Positions 34,299 through 34,627 of a DNA stretch of 34,627 bases are shown piece by piece (the first letter of the stretch is position 1; every line of letters starts with the position of its first letter). A program made the position numbers and the translations under genes. The notes below the pieces were generated by a model. It saw only the letters and a program-made list of their open reading frames with translations. It searched no databases and was not told the origin of the DNA. Source of the stretch: Virgibacillus chiguensis (GTDB lineage Bacteria; Bacillota; Bacilli; Bacillales; Amphibacillaceae); NCBI RefSeq assembly GCF_900129865.1, contig NZ_FQXD01000025.1, forward strand, positions 1-34,627, written 5' to 3'.

Positions 34299-34409
34299 AC
34301 TCCCTCTATATACTAACGTTTTCTCTTGTTTTCTTTGTTTTTCTTAGAATTTCATTTTATTTTTTACTCATTAACGATATTTAAGACCGTGTAAGCATAA
34401 TTTTAATGT

Positions 34410-34446
34410 AGAAGGGTGCACTTAATAAGCCATCCTTCTCTTTTTG
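34410..34446 (+). terminator. Intrinsic terminator downstream of thiE
   Basis: AGAAGGGTG (34410-34418) / CATCCTTCT (34431-34439) with one G-U pair, followed by C and five T. It lies 205 bases after thiE, so the thi message may carry a long 3' tail containing repeat copy B, or the tail may be a separate small RNA. Confidence 0.65.
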
Positions 34447-34498
34447 AAAAAAATGGGAATTTTCACTGCTATGATCGCACCTTCTCATCCCACAATAC

Positions 34499-34627
34499 TC
34501 ATGGTGACAAACCCTCCCACATCTCACAGCGTCTTCGCGCATACATTCCTTCGTTCGGTCTATCCATGAAGTGGGGCCGGCGTTGCTTTCCTACAGGGTC
34601 ATTGCCCGATTGTATAAAAATTGCCGG
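34499..34627 (-). other. Unidentified leftward open frame at the window edge
   Basis: From the right edge a frame of 42 codons (PAIFIQSGNDPVGKQRRPHF, then MDRPNEGMYARRRCEMWEG) ends at TGA (plus-strand 34499-34501). The DNA is richer in G+C than its surroundings and basic residues are frequent. It may be the C-terminus of a gene beyond the window, or a chance frame in a repeated non-coding element. I do not recognise a family. Confidence 0.3.

Noticed and set aside
1-34627. CRISPR arrays, prophage modules or a dedicated defence island
   Set aside because: No regularly spaced repeats, cas-like genes or phage structural genes are visible. Only IS remnants and one toxin-antitoxin pair were found.

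Overview
The window looks like chromosomal DNA of a low-GC, spore-former-type Firmicute, most likely a halotolerant Bacillaceae genus such as Virgibacillus or Oceanobacillus. This is inferred from AT-rich sequence, strong AGGAGG-type ribosome binding sites, TTG and GTG starts, a YhcR-type cell-wall nuclease with an LPxT(A) anchor, NiaR control of NAD synthesis and a TPP riboswitch ahead of thiW-thiD-thiM-thiE. No genome comparison could be run.

Region 1 (1-3400) is accessory and scarred: an IS1182-type transposase fragment joined directly to the C-terminal end of a sugar aminotransferase, a 1.2 kb non-coding stretch with a GC-rich foldable element and an isolated strong promoter, a family 2 glycosyltransferase with a helical repeat tail, and a hairpin resembling an IS200/IS605 end. 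Region 2 (3400-10400) carries a 14-helix MFS exporter behind a chloramphenicol-type translational attenuator with its own 9-residue leader peptide, a DUF4870 membrane protein, a ferritin, a di/tripeptide transporter, tRNA-Ala(GGC), a decayed DJ-1/PfpI gene, a VOC-family protein and a DUF421 membrane protein.

Region 3 (10379-16050) is the de novo NAD module. nadR(niaR)-nadS run leftward and nadB-nadC-nadA rightward from a shared control region holding a palindromic NiaR-type operator. NadS presumably supplies sulfur for the NadA iron-sulfur cluster, and NadB, NadA and NadC make nicotinate mononucleotide from aspartate. An IS3 remnant and an AbrB/Doc toxin-antitoxin pair follow.

Region 4 (17066-23830) is cell-surface: a large LPxTG-type nuclease/5'-nucleotidase (YhcR), then a VanR/VanS-like two-component system with a VanY-like carboxypeptidase, and helically phased direct repeats in front of vanY. 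No vanH/A/X ligase genes lie nearby. Region 5 (23886-30400) is a leftward dipeptide ABC transporter operon (dppD-dppF-dppA-dppB-dppC) with an unusual 526-bp internal gap. Region 6 (30960-34627) is a thiamine salvage operon under a TPP riboswitch, followed by a dispersed repeat that also occurs inside the dpp operon, a terminator, and the edge of an unidentified leftward frame.

The most distinctive observation is the attenuator in front of the MFS exporter: a leader peptide MVKTIEISS whose last codons form one arm of a hairpin that hides the exporter's ribosome binding site. It is very close in design to the leaders of inducible chloramphenicol acetyltransferase genes.
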